A stretch of DNA of 64,000 nt from Lanius collurio (Eukaryota; Chordata; Aves; Passeriformes; Laniidae): positions 14,708,025-14,772,024 of the forward strand of contig JACBWW010000018.1 of NCBI GenBank assembly GCA_020086605.1. Reading direction: 5' to 3'. The position numbers were made by a program, and so were the translations under genes. Below, piece by piece: positions 29,856-41,421 of this stretch. The notes beneath the pieces are model-generated. The model ran no database searches, was not told the origin of the DNA, and saw only the letters and a list, made by a program, of their open reading frames with translations. Numbering within the stretch: position 1 is the stretch's first letter; the number at the start of each line of letters is the position of its first letter.

Positions 29856-29965
29856 GGAATTCAGGTCCAGAGGAATCTGAGTCAAGGTACTCCCATCCTG
29901 TTGACTTTCTACAGATCCAGGGTTCCTAGTATCCAAGCTATTTGGGGACTTTGGGAAACACCTCT

Positions 29966-29979
29966 CCCCCCGCCCCCCC
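29966..29979 (-). other. C-rich tract (G-rich on the minus strand)
   Basis: Six C, a G and seven C precede the adjacent (CCAA)n array. The minus strand carries seven G, C, six G. This is low-complexity sequence. Confidence 0.75.
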
Positions 29980-30000
29980 AAAAAACGAACCACCCCAAAA

Positions 30001-30028
30001 CCAACCAACCAACCAACCAACCAACCAA
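30001..30028 (+). repeat. (CCAA)n microsatellite, 7 units
   Basis: Seven uninterrupted CCAA units follow an A- and C-rich leader. Read on the minus strand it gives the artefactual Gly-Trp-Leu-Val peptide repeats of a spurious open frame. Confidence 0.95.
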
Positions 30029-32364
30029 GAAACAGGGAAAAAAACCCAAACCAAACAAAAATAATCAGAGGCCACATTTCAGCAGAATCATTATGGCTAG
30101 ACAGGCTAGGTTTTAAGCAGGTCATTAACTCTCAGAGTTCGGTATAACTGCATCACACATCTAAAGGCATCTAAAGACTAAAGCAGTCAGACTGTGCCTC
30201 ATCAATTTAAGGGTCTTATTCATCTGCAAGAATAACTTGCAAGCCTAGCTCAAAGCCTTACTGGGAATTCATTATCCTACTGAAACCAATGAAGGCTTCA
30301 TTCCACTGAAAAATCAATGAGACATATGCTCTAGGACACAAATTCCTCAGGTCTAAAGCCAGTGGCATGGCAAAAGCCAAGATCCTTTGTATATCTGGCT
30401 TTCAACACAGCAGAGTCCTGAGTTTCCTGAGAGGCACTGAGACATAGGCTCCCAACACTTGTTTCTTCCACATTTAAGAGTTTAATGTGTGCTTGGGTTT
30501 TTGTTTTTTTTCTTTACTGCATCAGACTGCCAGATTCCTGCTTCCCATTTTCCACTCACAGTACCAGCTGTCCAGCTACACATATGTAGCCCCCTCAGCA
30601 TTGCCATCCTTTCAGCTGCAGATGGATCCAGACGTGTTTTGGGTTAACTCCATAACCATGTTTTTGTGGACTGCATGGATAAACATTTAAAGGCCCCTTC
30701 TGGTTGTATAAAAGGAAGCTATTAAACGTTTACTCTTTCCTCTGTACTCAGAGCTGCAAAGCCGTATCACAGAACATACAAACGCAGATGCAACCAGGCA
30801 ATTATCGTTCCTTTATCCCTTAAATAGATAGAAGATAAATTTGAAAGAAAATGAGGAACAGAATCCTTCTCCCTTTCCTTTTTTATCCTTTTATCTCCCA
30901 ATGTAGGAAGTTTACTGAACCCTTGCCAACAATTCACTCAGGCTAATGAAGTGTATAAGTAATGGGATTAAATAATCTTAAACCATTACTACAGTGGCTA
31001 ATGCAGATGTTTTCCCAAACTAAAGCAGATGAGTGGTGTAGAATGCGTGCTTGATTTAAAAAAGAAGAAAAGAAAGTATCAATCTGCAAGCAGATGAAGT
31101 CAATTCCAGCCTGAAGTCAATGAAATGTTTAATTCCAGTTACATAAAGTTGCTCCAATTATATTATGAATGCACCTTCCTAAAGTCTTCAGTACTTTGCA
31201 CGTGGTTAAACTTGCCACAAAATGAAACTTAAATTTTTTATGGCACAATCATTTTAGTGCAAACAAAAATAGAAATTATTTAAAAGGTACATATTCCACC
31301 AAAAGATCATTTAGCTTTTAAAAGCAAATTAACAAGGCCTATCTATCACTGCCATTGTAAATAAGACACAACCCTCCCTTTTTATATTCAATATTTCAGT
31401 AACAATCTAACAGTGAAGGCTATGTAGAAATAAAAAGAACAATGAGATACTGGTGGCATTTCAGAAATATTATAGTATTATTGCTCTAATTATCACTGGA
31501 ATGCCAGAAATGTAAAGAAAACCATCAATTTTTACTTTTGGAAGTGCAAATCCATTCTGGAAGGGTCTCAGGTCCATGCCCTCACGTCTCAGTTTGTAAG
31601 AACTCAAGAGAAAGATCTGTCAGTGCTTTACGAATGTTCCAGTGCTTTTCTTACTTTAAGTTACAAGGATAATCCTAACATACTGGATGCTAAGGTCAGA
31701 CCAAGGTAAGGCCTCAGGCACATGATGAGATGTTTCTTTAATTTGTATCTGTGCAACTGGTTCCAGCTACTGTTACAGGAGCCTATCAAAATGTGCAGCT
31801 CCTCAGAGCAACCATTAATTGTTTGCTTAAAGACCTTGCTGGAGGCACTAAATTTCACGCTAATGTAAACTTCAGAAGATGTCTAATCCAAAGACCCTTA
31901 GTTTCTCAGTTTCTTTCTTAGAAAGCCTTCCATCAAGCAAGGCAGAAGTCTTGATTTTAGAAGTTTCAGCGCTTTCTTGCATCCCACCTCCTTAATCTTA
32001 GTGGGCACCATAGTCTGTAACCATTTTGGTATTAGGTTTCTCAACAGAGAAAGCTGACAGCCACACTACTGCTAGAAAATGACTGCATAGTCTGCTCCTT
32101 ACAGAGATGAAACAATCACAAAACTCAGTCCTTTCTCTTGCTGTGCCCACTTCATTTCAGAGTGAGGTCAGACCAGAAAATGGAATTCACCCAGTACACT
32201 CAAAAGACCAGACTTCTTCTGAAGACCATGAAAAAAACTGGTGCTCATGGTACTTCCACAGGGTTGTCAGATTTTTAACTGCAAGGCAACCCCACAGCAA
32301 TGAATGAAATAAATGTTTCCAATGTCTGTGCATTAAAATCAGGGCACAAAGAGAACGGGTACTC

Positions 32365-32366
32365 AC
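32365..32366 (-). other. 5' splice site (donor) after LIM1 exon
   Basis: Read on the minus strand, the exon ends in the isoleucine codon ATT and the intron begins GTGAGT, a near-perfect U1 snRNA match. The exon ends between codons (phase 0). Reading on past this point gives residues that no longer follow LPP. Confidence 0.93.
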
Positions 32367-32536
32367 AATGTAGCAGGGTTCACAGTAAGCTTTCTTCTCC
32401 ACAGCGTAGAAAGGCTGTCCCCTCAGCTTGTTGTTGCACATTATGCAGGTGAAACACTCCACGTGGAAGACTTGGTCCATGGCTGTGCAACCGGTGCCTT
32501 CTCCAACGACATTCTCCCCGCAGCGGGCACAGCGTC
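32367..32536 (-). CDS. LPP: LPP coding exon, complete LIM domain 1 (internal exon)
   Basis: This exon encodes LIM domain 1 of LPP, a double zinc finger used for protein-protein contacts. Its first two bases complete the glycine codon begun in the upstream exon, followed by 56 full codons ending in Cys-Tyr-Ile. Numbering from the first full codon (Arg1), the zinc ligands are Cys2, Cys5, His24 and Cys27 for the first finger and Cys30, Cys33, Cys51 and Cys54 for the second. This gives CX2C-X18-HX2C-X2-CX2C-X17-CX2C, a normal LIM pattern with nothing missing. The motifs GENVVGEGTGCTAMDQVFH and GQPFYAVEKKAYCEPCYI are those I know from vertebrate LPP. The acceptor is GGTGACAG|GACGC and the donor is ACATT|GTGAGT. 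The exon ends at phase 0, so LIM2 starts cleanly in the next exon, outside this window. By memory of the human gene this is probably exon 8. TRIP6 or zyxin LIM1 are less likely matches. Confidence 0.96.
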
Positions 32537-32538
32537 CT
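32537..32538 (-). other. 3' splice site (acceptor) before LIM1 exon
   Basis: Read on the minus strand, the intron ends GTGACAG before GACGC. The pyrimidine tract is short and interrupted (GTCGTTTCCCTCT). A TTGAC about 32 bases upstream of the exon is a possible branch-point core. The position is fixed by frame: G from the upstream exon plus GA here restores the conserved glycine before the first LIM cysteine. Confidence 0.9.
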
Positions 32539-35078
32539 GTCACCAGAGGGAAACGACAGGAGTCAAAGCAAGACCCTCGTTTCAGCTGCTGAGGAGGTCC
32601 CTCCACTTGCCCACGGCTACAGATCAGGTGAGGGGGACACAGCAGCTCAGTCCACAGAAAAATAGTTTGTGCCACTCCTAGCAAAGATTCAGTGCCACTG
32701 GAAGGCACTCTGGTGCTAGTCCATATGAAAAGATCTAGAAAGGATTGAAACTGGCTCCCGAGACAGCACTCATGTCAGTTGTGCTGCTGCAAGCCAGCAG
32801 TCATTGTAAGAATCCTGAGCTCCAGACACAAACCACTCAGCTATCATCTAACCCAGGTATATAGTCATCCTCAGCTCCTCAGTTAGGTAGGATAAACCTC
32901 TGCCTTAAGCCTTGCTTCCACATGAAAAGATTTTGTGGTAGAAAGCCTCGTAAAGCTGACTGGTGGCAACACAATTTAAAGAGAAGTTTTTGCTTGTACA
33001 GCTTAAACCAATTCTCTCAATGGAGCCAATTACTTTTTTCCTGTTCAAAGATTAATACAGATTAACATACCATGTCTATTTAAAGCACAGAAGCTATTCC
33101 TAAAGAAACTGATGTGTGGATACTTTATTCTTAACATCCTTCAAGAAAGGTGTATCAGAAACTGCTGGTAAAGACCCAAAGTACAGACAAACCTTAAGAG
33201 CTGTCTGTTTCTGAACAAGGTCCTTAATGTCACATACAAATGCATAACAAGAAGTCTGCAGACACACACACATGTCCAAAAGGCTTGCTGCCTTGCTCAG
33301 ATTGCTGCTAAAGATGTTATGTGGCAGATAGATTCAAAGTGAAAGCAAGATTTTTTTAGATCATGGGAAAAACATTTCCCTAGGCAAGACTGTGGTGCAG
33401 AGGTGATGGAAGAGGTGGGTAAAAGGCACACCTTTGCCATTTTTCTCTGCCATTTGAGTTCTAGAAAATGGAGATAGCCCATGAAGGTCAGATGTCCTTA
33501 CACAAAAATCAATGTTGAAAATGGAAGGCATTAAGGACGATGTCAGCCACCCTACACAAGAGAACCCCACCAAAGGTAACAGAGCAACTCTGATCTGGGG
33601 TATTGCCCCACTCAAAATGGTACTCCAGTGTAAAAAATAACTTTTGGGCCTTGCAGCCTTGGGGCCCTGCACTTCTTGAAGGCTTCATGGGTGGAGTGGT
33701 GGGGTTAGTAAGGGTGGGAAGGGAAACAAAAGCTGAGGTACAAGCAGGAAGGCTGACTGAGTTCAGTATAGAATTCCTCATGAAGGCATACAGAAACAAT
33801 ATGTACCTGATAACAATTACATAATCCAGCAATAATACAAGGTTCTCTCATACCATGGTCTGTGTTTATTGGCCTTTTCATGCAAATACTGCACAACTTC
33901 CAACAGGGACTTAGACCTTTCCTGTCATCCCAAGAGCAGGACTGCTGCCCTTCACTGTGCACTGTCAAAGTCCTCACACTCATCACTTCTTTCCTGCCTG
34001 TCCCAGACTCCAAAACAAGCTATATTCAGGGAACAAAGTATGTAAGATACTTTTGAATCCCTCAGGATGTGGCAGGGTGATATATATACACATTTGAGAT
34101 ATATTAAGAAAGCTTGGAAAAGAACCCAGATCATTACGATTTGCTCCAATGGCATAACTGTAGTTGGCTTTATACAGCACAGACAGTTCCTGACTCAAAC
34201 AGCTCCCAGCCTGAGCAATGTGGAGGGAGAAGTCACCAGATTAGTCCAGACAAGTCTGGAAATCCCCCAAATGGAATTAATAATGCTGTATTTAAACTTA
34301 ACTTTCCTTAGCATTTGTTATTAGGGTTTTGATTGTCACTGTTGTGCTTTAATCACTCCACTGTAACACTTCTAGAGAGGACTCCTTTTTTATGAGCAGA
34401 AAAAGAATTCAGGTTTCCCAGTGGGGTAGTGAGGCTATAGACACAGGGGAAGAATGGACAAAACCATGAGGGCTAAAAAGAAAAAACCCAAACCCACTGG
34501 AGGGAACCACAGGAGCAAGCAGCGCACTGGGAAGGAGGCAGAAGACACCTCCTGTGTAGCATGGGAGAGCCCTGCTCAGCCCTGCGTGTGGACAGCACGG
34601 AGCTGCTCCAGGGCCTTCTCCAAACATCTCGTGTAGCTGGGCTGTAATATGAAGAGACGTCTGGGGAGCAGTTAATATCTCTATATATAAAACATGAAAT
34701 TGAAAGCCATTAGTGTATTACTTTACACAGTGTTTTTCCAGAGGGAATATTCCGCTGAAGAATTTATTTTCCCTAGTGTGCCATTCTGTGATCATCCGGT
34801 ATTATTTTTATGAGGCATTTGGACATGGAATAATGTAGTGTCTATGCAAACATTTCTCAGCTTTCTTTGTTAACATCTGAGCAGAACATGTGGGAATCTT
34901 TTCTTCCCCTCCTCCTCTTCTCACATTCATAATTTAGCAAACTCTTGTGTGCTTCAGTGTTTATCTTCCTCTTTGACCAAGACATCTCTCCATTTGCTGA
35001 AGAAGCGGTCTACAAGGAGACCATACTTCTGGCTGTACTTGTGCCAGGAGACCTGTGTCTGTTTCTTAACTCAAAAAA

Positions 35079-35172
35079 TCTCTGACAAGTCACTCAGTGC
35101 CTTTGTACCTTGGTTCCCTCTTTGAGCAAAGAGCATAAAGACATCTCTGCCTCCCAAAGGTGCCCTGAGGCT
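35079..35172 (+). repeat. MIR SINE fragment, core and 3' part
   Basis: CTCTGACAAGTCACTCAGTG, CTTTGTACCTTGGTTCCCTC and ACATCTCTGCCTCCCAAAGG followed by TGCCCTGAGG match in order the MIR segments for 'gacaagtcactta', 'tgcctcagtttcc' and 'acctctcaaggtgctgtgagg'. This is one of the clearest MIR copies in the window. Confidence 0.65.
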
Positions 35173-37361
35173 ACATTTCTCCATAGCTCTGAGGTATTCC
35201 CCAACTACACTGCTGGTGGTCACATACAAACCAAAGAGTTGCACAGCACAAGCCTTGGCCAACTTCTCCCCTTTAAATTGATTTCCTGAGGCTTTCCTTC
35301 CTCCTTCTGGGTTTTTCCACAGAAGATTCCCATTGAGGCAGTGACAGACTTAACTTGTCTACATTTATGAGAAGCCCAGTTTCTGCTATTAAGTACACAG
35401 ACAGAAATACTCCTATAAACTCTCACACAGGAAAGCTTAAAGAAAGCTTCCTTTTTTATAAGTTCATATGCAAATTATAAGACTGTGGCCTTGAGCAAAC
35501 CATGTTTTTCATGAGACATGGCCACTCCAGTGAGAATCAAAACACAAGCTCTATGCCTAGCAACTGACTCACTCATCCAAAAGGTAAAAGCAAATAAGCC
35601 AAATATTCAAATTTGGGAGCTTACAGTCGAGTGGCTGGATCCACCTAAAAGGCATGTGGACAAATACACAACCAATCTAGTTTGCAGCAATGTGACCCAC
35701 TGGAGACTGCACCTTCTGCAGACCTTGGTGCAGCCTGGGAACTCACAAGACTTCTGCAAAAGCCTGTCTCTTCTCCCAACTCCTGCAACTCACTCAAATG
35801 TAGTTGAAAATGGCTATTAGTTTCAAGTGTTGGTGAAGGAGGAACAGACAAGCAGACAGGCACATGCACACAGGCACTGTGATTGCACAAGCCTCATTTC
35901 CTTAGAAAACCAGAAAAACCCCACTAAAAACAATGTATCTATCATTATGCCTGATAAAAACAAAACAAAGGTCTGCTTTTCCTGTGTGCCAGTTACCAAC
36001 AGCGAAGGTATTTGTGGTTGGGCTCACCACAATTAAGTGCCCACACATGTTCCCCATTTTAATATTTTCACACTGGCTCAAATAACCCAGTCTGTTGTGT
36101 GCAGAATACCCATGAGTGAACACAGAACAAGTTGCACTGCTTATTGGGAAAGAAATAGCAAAGGCAAAGTTTGCAAGACTCAAGAACAAACAGATTGCAC
36201 AAAAAAGATTACACAAATAATCTAAGAGAAAAATAGCAGGCAGCGTATTACAGTAGAAACACAGAACAACGTGACCCATTTGCTTCCCACAGAGACAAAC
36301 AGCATTTAAAAGGCAGCTTAAAGACAAAGGACAAAATTAGCTCTAAACTGCATGAAGATGAAACTATGTCATTTCAACATTCTTCTTTTGCCCCTTCAGC
36401 CCTTTTTAGATCCTTTTTCAAGATCATTTCAGCAAAACTAGAAGGCAATATGTTGGCAGCAAGCCTGGGAGACCGGAGTTCTCTATTTTTGTGTGAAAGA
36501 GGTTCATAACCTTGGCCATGCCGTGACCTTCCTTCAGCACAGCTCAGATGCCACATGTTGGTCTTACCTTGGGGGGACGTACCAAAGTGCCCACAGAGGC
36601 TTCCCTGCTGAAAATGGCATCATTAGAGAGTGAATCACATGGAAACACTTCAGCAGCTGAAAGGATACCTCAGCTACTAAACTCTTTTCTGAAACATCCT
36701 CACTGTCTTCTCTTATGTAAAAAAATTTGAAATATTGTGAATGTGAAGGAAGAGGGGGAAGGGAGGAGTTCATAATGCAAATGATGCCATGTTCCAACTT
36801 TTTGTTACCTCATTACTGTTATCACATGGTTTTTGCCTATCCCACCACAGATCCTGGCTGCCCAGATTATGGAACCGATCCTTTCTGCTGGGTATTGGAA
36901 AAATTCACAGAATTCAAAGAAGGGCTCAGCTGCAGGAGTTTACAACCTAACGCAAGCAATAACCACAGAGTAGTGATAGGAAATAGAAGGAAACAATCAG
37001 ACAAAACCAGTCAGTAAGGAAGCTGTGGTGTCAGCACTCCACATGTTTTACTGTTGATGAGGAGTCTGTAGACAGCACAGCAAAGGAAAAGGTTAAGGAA
37101 GAATTTGAAAGAGGACCCAGAGGGAGTTTAAAGGAAGTTTAATGGAATGCTTCTGAGGAAAGGACAAAGATAACACAAAAGAGAATGTAAGTGCTTGAAG
37201 ACTGAACATAGATGCCTTCAGATGGGAAGAATGAGTTGGTATGTCACTAGAGAATACTAGAGGAAAAAGGGTGGGAATAGGCCATTACAGGTCATGCAGG
37301 TAAAGACATGAAGCTTCTGTTTGATATGAGGCAGAAATGAAACCAGAGGAGAAATGTTTAG

Positions 37362-37420
37362 GAGATGAATTTGATGATCCTTGTGGGCCTTTCCAAATCG
37401 GGGTATTCTATGACTCTACA
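37362..37420 (+). repeat. CR1 LINE 3' end (avian type)
   Basis: GAATTTGATGATCCTTGTGG, then GCCTTTCCAAATCGGGGTAT and TCTATGACTCTACA match the hallmark end of avian CR1 (gatgatccttgtgggtcccttccaactcaggatattctatgattctatg). The terminal ATTCTATG-type repeat confirms the 3' end and plus orientation. The unit is severely 5'-truncated, as CR1 copies usually are. It supports a bird or close relative as the source. Confidence 0.8.
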
Positions 37421-39852
37421 ACTAAGAGGCAGGAATGATCTGGCCTAAGTTACAAGACAGAGAGTTATTTCTGCAGCTAGCTGAGCATGAATAGAGAGAA
37501 ATTGCATTTTATGAAAAGCTTGTTGCAGAGATTCAAGGTCACTGGAGCTTAGATGCATGTTTTAACTGTGAAGATGAATAGGAAAGGCCATAATCTGAGC
37601 TGTTACTCAGCAAGATGCTTAGAATTTGGCCAGAAACTGGGCACAATCTGGCAATAAGGAATTAGGCACGGGGTGTCCAACCTTATATGGGACATGCATC
37701 AGTTTTAAACATCACATTAGGAATGTGAGCCAATGGAACAAAGGTCCACCACTGAAGATGGATGATGGAATAGGTGTATGTCATACTAATGCTTATGGCA
37801 TAATATTCTGATAGCAATCGCAGTCGAGCCAAAGATAAATGTAACTCCAAGCAGCTGGCTTGAGATGCTCCTATTTGCACATCCAGGGACTTCAGTAGCC
37901 TTTTCTAGGCTACAGCATTATTTTTCTGTCGTACCTACTTATACACTAAGGCACTGGCAGCACCAATGTGATGTACGGTGCCTAATACAGACAATTCAGG
38001 CAGTAACTACAGATGCCAAAAGCAGAGAAATAGAGAGAAAATGTGCAAACCTCTCCACAAAAGGCTTAAATTCATGAATTCAAAGCATGCATTCTATGGA
38101 AAAGAGATAGGAGAAAATTGTCTGATAAAAGCATCAAAGTAGGGAGGTTCTGCATTTGCTGAAATGTGGGGAAAAATTGTTGATATCTCAAAAAGCCCTG
38201 CACTATGGAAAAAACTGTTTCCCACCTAACTCTACTGTGGGAATACACCACAAGGTCATATCCTTGGTGCCTATCAATTACACAATTTCCCTTGATCAGC
38301 TAAGTGTATTCCCCAGTTCTCACTGCAGCCCTGATACACAATGCAAGAAAGAATTAAAAAAAAATACAGCATGCTGCCTTTTCAAAACTGTACCAAGAAC
38401 ATTTTTAAAATACATAAATACATTGAACAAAATATCTCACTGAAAGTTCCCCTGGCAGCCTCAAGACATCCAGCATTTCCGCTGCGTTATTTTTCTAATC
38501 ATCTCTGTTTAGAGTTCGCCAGCGAGTGCATTTTAGAGATTCATGACACATTCTGCTTTTGGATGGCTTTGAATCAGCTGGCAGTAAATGTGGAAAAATC
38601 ATTATTCCTAATGAAGAAATATTGATGACAAAACAGCATTTCGAGGACAACGTTGACCATAAGTCAACAATGTAACAAGACTTCCCCCTCTCTCCCTCCT
38701 CCTTTCTAGTGACTTTTATCCAAGGGTTTTCAGGCATTTCCGAAGCACATGGGATTCCTCAGGACACCTATATCAGACAGGCACAATTACTCCACTTTAA
38801 AGGGATACAAGAGCACAGTTTGACTGTTATGATAACAGTGTAACAGTAGACCTTAACTTAGTACACCCTAATCAAGTTAAGTCTCAATGTTCTCAATGTG
38901 CAACTTAGAAGCACCCAAGAGGTCCTGTGTTCTTCAATTCATCCAAAGGGAATAAAAGAGGGATCTCTGAACCACAAGGGAAGGTTTATTCCCTTCCTAC
39001 AGTGCATGGGAGGTATGTGTCTAACTGATTATGCTAGACAAATATGTGCTGATCATATTTGTCCCAGAGTAATTCTGACATTTTGGCACTTGGGGCACTG
39101 CAATAATGGTACAAAGTGAAACCCAAATGCATTTTGTAGAAAATGGTATCATTTAGCTCATCTTACCTTTGCCTTCCTCACCTATTGTTTTCTTGCTTTT
39201 GAACTCAAGACTTTTCACTGAGTGGAAAGCCCTTGGCAATGGTTTATTGTGCCAGGATCCAAGCTTGAAGTATCACCATTTGACAGTAGCAGGCTGTATG
39301 TATCAGTTGTCTCACACAGCCTTTGTACATGAGACAGATCAATCTTAATTCCCTCTTCTTCAACAGACGTCAGAAAACACAATCTTTCACAGTAAACACA
39401 GCTTCATGCTGCAATGTGTGCCTGAAACACTTCATAAATTAAATCCAAGGCCATGATTTAATTACTGTGTCCTGGTTATTCTGCTTTAACTGTGTTGCAC
39501 TTATACTCCAGATGTACAGGTCCCTGCAGTGACCTACTTGTCATTTGTACTGTACAGCACTGTGCAGTAGCTGCACTCTAATGTTGTTTGCATCCCTTTC
39601 CTCCGACCACAATACAACTTCATACTCTCACTTTGCTTGGCTGTAAAAACCTGACACATTCTCAGTATGCCCCGGAGGTCCCATTCCACACCACAGAGCA
39701 AACACACTGCAACTGTGCAGGCTCACTCTGCCAACACTTCACCTTTTCAAATATTTCTTCATGCTGCTCATCACAAGATTACCTCTGGCCCTCACAGTGA
39801 ACCTTTCCAACACCTCAGAGAAAATAGAGGACTCTTAGGACACCCAACATGC

Positions 39853-39980
39853 AGGCAAGGAACTTGAGACTCACACAGGTTAAGCAACTCCCCAAGGGTC
39901 ACAAAAGAAGTTCATGATGGAGCCAGGAACTGAAACCGTATCTTCTCAATCACAGTCTAGTTTCTTTAACCATAAGGCTA
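39853..39980 (-). repeat. MIR SINE fragment (antisense)
   Basis: Read on the plus strand, CACAGGTTAAGCAACTCCCC, AAGGGTCAC, GGAGCCAGGAACTGAAACCG and TTTAACCATAAGGC match the reverse complement of MIR in order, from core to the tRNA-like head (gaggttaagtgacttgcccaaggtcac ... gagccaggattcgaacc ... ttaaccac). This is a clear copy. Confidence 0.7.
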
Positions 39981-40502
39981 TCTCTGAAGAGGCCTGATGG
40001 TGAGAAGGGCTTGTGGCATAAAACTCAATTTCAGAGGGAGCTCCTAGTACCTGTCTTGCTGAAATCCCCTCCCCAGGAAGAGGAATGTGCTCCTTGTGCA
40101 GACCACGGCATCATTCTCTGGCAGCCACACAGCAACTGAGCACACAGAGTTCTGTGCCTCTGCTACTGTCCTCTGTTTAATGACAGAGAAAGAAAGGTCT
40201 CTGTTTCCTTCAGCATCTGTGTGGTGGTGATCCTTCACACATCTACATCGCCTTCTCCTCAACATCCTGGGACACAAGACAATTTAGCTTGTTTCTGTTG
40301 TAAAGCAGACTACAATTAGAGGTACCTCCCCAAATTATTGCAGCCACAATGCATCACTGCCACAACATGGAGAGGATCGTCCCTGATTTTCCCACAAAAC
40401 TATAAAAATTCAGGTTCAACAGGATCTTGAGAAGACGTTGAAACTATCTTACAGCTTTTGAAGGCAGTATCAACTCTCTCTATAGTATTCTTGGCAGATA
40501 CT

Positions 40503-40560
40503 TATTTAACCTGTTCCCAAAATCATCCAGCAACAGAGATTTCACCAACCACTCAGACAA
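40503..40560 (-). repeat. CR1-like LINE 3' fragment (antisense)
   Basis: TTAACCTGTTCCCAAAATCA, TCCAGCAACAGAGATTTCAC and CAACCACTCAGACAA align in order with the reverse-complement CR1/L3 motif for 'taacctgttcttaaaaacctccaatgatggagattccacaacctccc'. It is old and diverged. Confidence 0.55.
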
Positions 40561-40997
40561 AAAATCTCAGTGAGTAGCTAACCATACCACCAGTGAGCCT
40601 TTCCACCATCCAACCACAACGCCCCTCGCAGCAAGCCAAGCCAGTGCCTTTTTACTCTGCTCATGATGGACATAAAGAAAACAGATAGGCTCGGATGGGC
40701 CTACACCAATCGTACAGGATCGAAAGGAAGATGCCCCCACCGCAGGCAAGCGTGCCCCTGAGCCCCACACATCGATGAGGTACCAGTCCCCAGGCTGGGT
40801 GATGTGCAGTGAGTGTGCCAGCCCAGTGGGGGTCAGTGATGCTCTACAATATTTAAGGTCCCAGGCACCTTTTTTGCAGCATGCTCTGCCTTTTCCTTTT
40901 TCCCTCCTGTTGTTGTTGTTACATTGTGTCAACTTTTTGGCACGTGTTTTACCATGTGCGAACGGCTTGAAATAGAGCCCCGCTAACATCTGGAGAC

Positions 40998-41028
<31 letters not shown>

Positions 41029-41032
41029 AAAA
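40998..41032 (+). repeat. A-rich tract, 35 bp with one G
   Basis: Eighteen A, one G and sixteen A. It is the longest A tract in the window. It separates a moderately CpG-enriched stretch (40.6-41.0 kb) from the CpG-rich islet at 41.18-41.42 kb. It could be the tail of an old retroposed copy or a simple low-complexity tract. Confidence 0.9.
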
Positions 41033-41177
41033 GAGGGCGAGAAGAAGAGTGGGAGAGAGGAAACATTCCTCCCTTTGCTAAACGATCAAGGAAATGCAAG
41101 GGAGAGAGTAAAATGTACTCTCTTTCCTTTAGAAATGTTTCCTTTAATGCCGATGAAAGCTGCCAGATGACAGAGAC

Positions 41178-41421
41178 TACGGTTGTGTATCCACCGAGGA
41201 GCCGGGCTCGGGAAGCAGAGGAACGAGCTGTTAGTGCAGCTTTGCCAGGCACAGGGGTGTCCCTGGCAGCCACAGCAATTCCTCCCTCAGCCCCGGTCTC
41301 TCCTGGGCTCTCCGACACGGCAAACGCGGAGCCCCGTCCCCTGGCGTGTGCTGGGCACTCCCTGCTGCCGGCTTCCCCTCCCTACTGCTCCCAGCCCCGG
41401 CTGAACCAGGCACGGGCACGG
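41178..41421. promoter_or_regulatory. CpG-rich islet in LPP intron, possible internal promoter or enhancer
   Basis: I count about 16 CG dinucleotides in roughly 244 bp of GC-rich sequence, against very few in most other intronic stretches. The islet lies 8.6 kb upstream of the LIM1 exon in transcript direction. No TATA box or recognisable start motif was identified, and the block is shorter than a standard CpG island. It could be a GC-rich regulatory element, a retroposed fragment, or a coding exon of an unknown transcript; plus-strand frames are open through it (41113-41424) but show no known domain. Confidence 0.3.

Larger units (their letters stand above)
1..32366 (-). other. LPP: LPP intron downstream of LIM1 exon (5' part only)
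   Basis: This is the beginning of the phase-0 intron that follows LIM1. The next LPP exon should begin LIM2; no such peptide is present in any frame here, so the intron continues past position 1. Contents are MIR-like fragments near 0.7, 3.6, 7.55 and 29.8 kb, a CR1-like fragment near 24.8 kb, a (CCAA)n array at 30.0 kb, a TTC run at 15.8 kb, G- or C-rich tracts at 18.3, 27.9 and 29.97 kb, and small tandem duplications at 15.0 and 20.4 kb. The blocks 0.9-3.5, 8-15, 16-18, 19-24 and 25-27.8 kb show only unique-looking non-coding DNA. A 194-codon open frame at 7521-6937 on the minus strand has no recognisable domain. Confidence 0.88.

Noticed and set aside
29793..30125. A minus-strand open frame with Gly-Trp-Leu-Val-Gly repeats.
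   Set aside because: The repeats are the translation of the (CCAA)n microsatellite and the neighbouring C-rich tract.
32187..32708. A single 173-codon minus-strand gene containing a LIM domain.
   Set aside because: Only 32536-32367 matches LPP. The flanks are intronic read-through past clear splice sites.
35605..35660. A plus-strand stretch resembling the miR-28-5p core (GGAGCTTACAGTC).
   Set aside because: It is on the strand opposite LPP, the match stops after about 13 bases, and no complementary arm lies nearby to form a hairpin.
38824..38838. Perfect palindrome CTGTTAT-G-ATAACAG.
   Set aside because: It is short and isolated, and such palindromes are expected by chance in a window of this size.
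40983..41318. A minus-strand open frame ending in a run of phenylalanine.
   Set aside because: The phenylalanine run is the translated A tract at 40998-41032; no protein family is recognisable.
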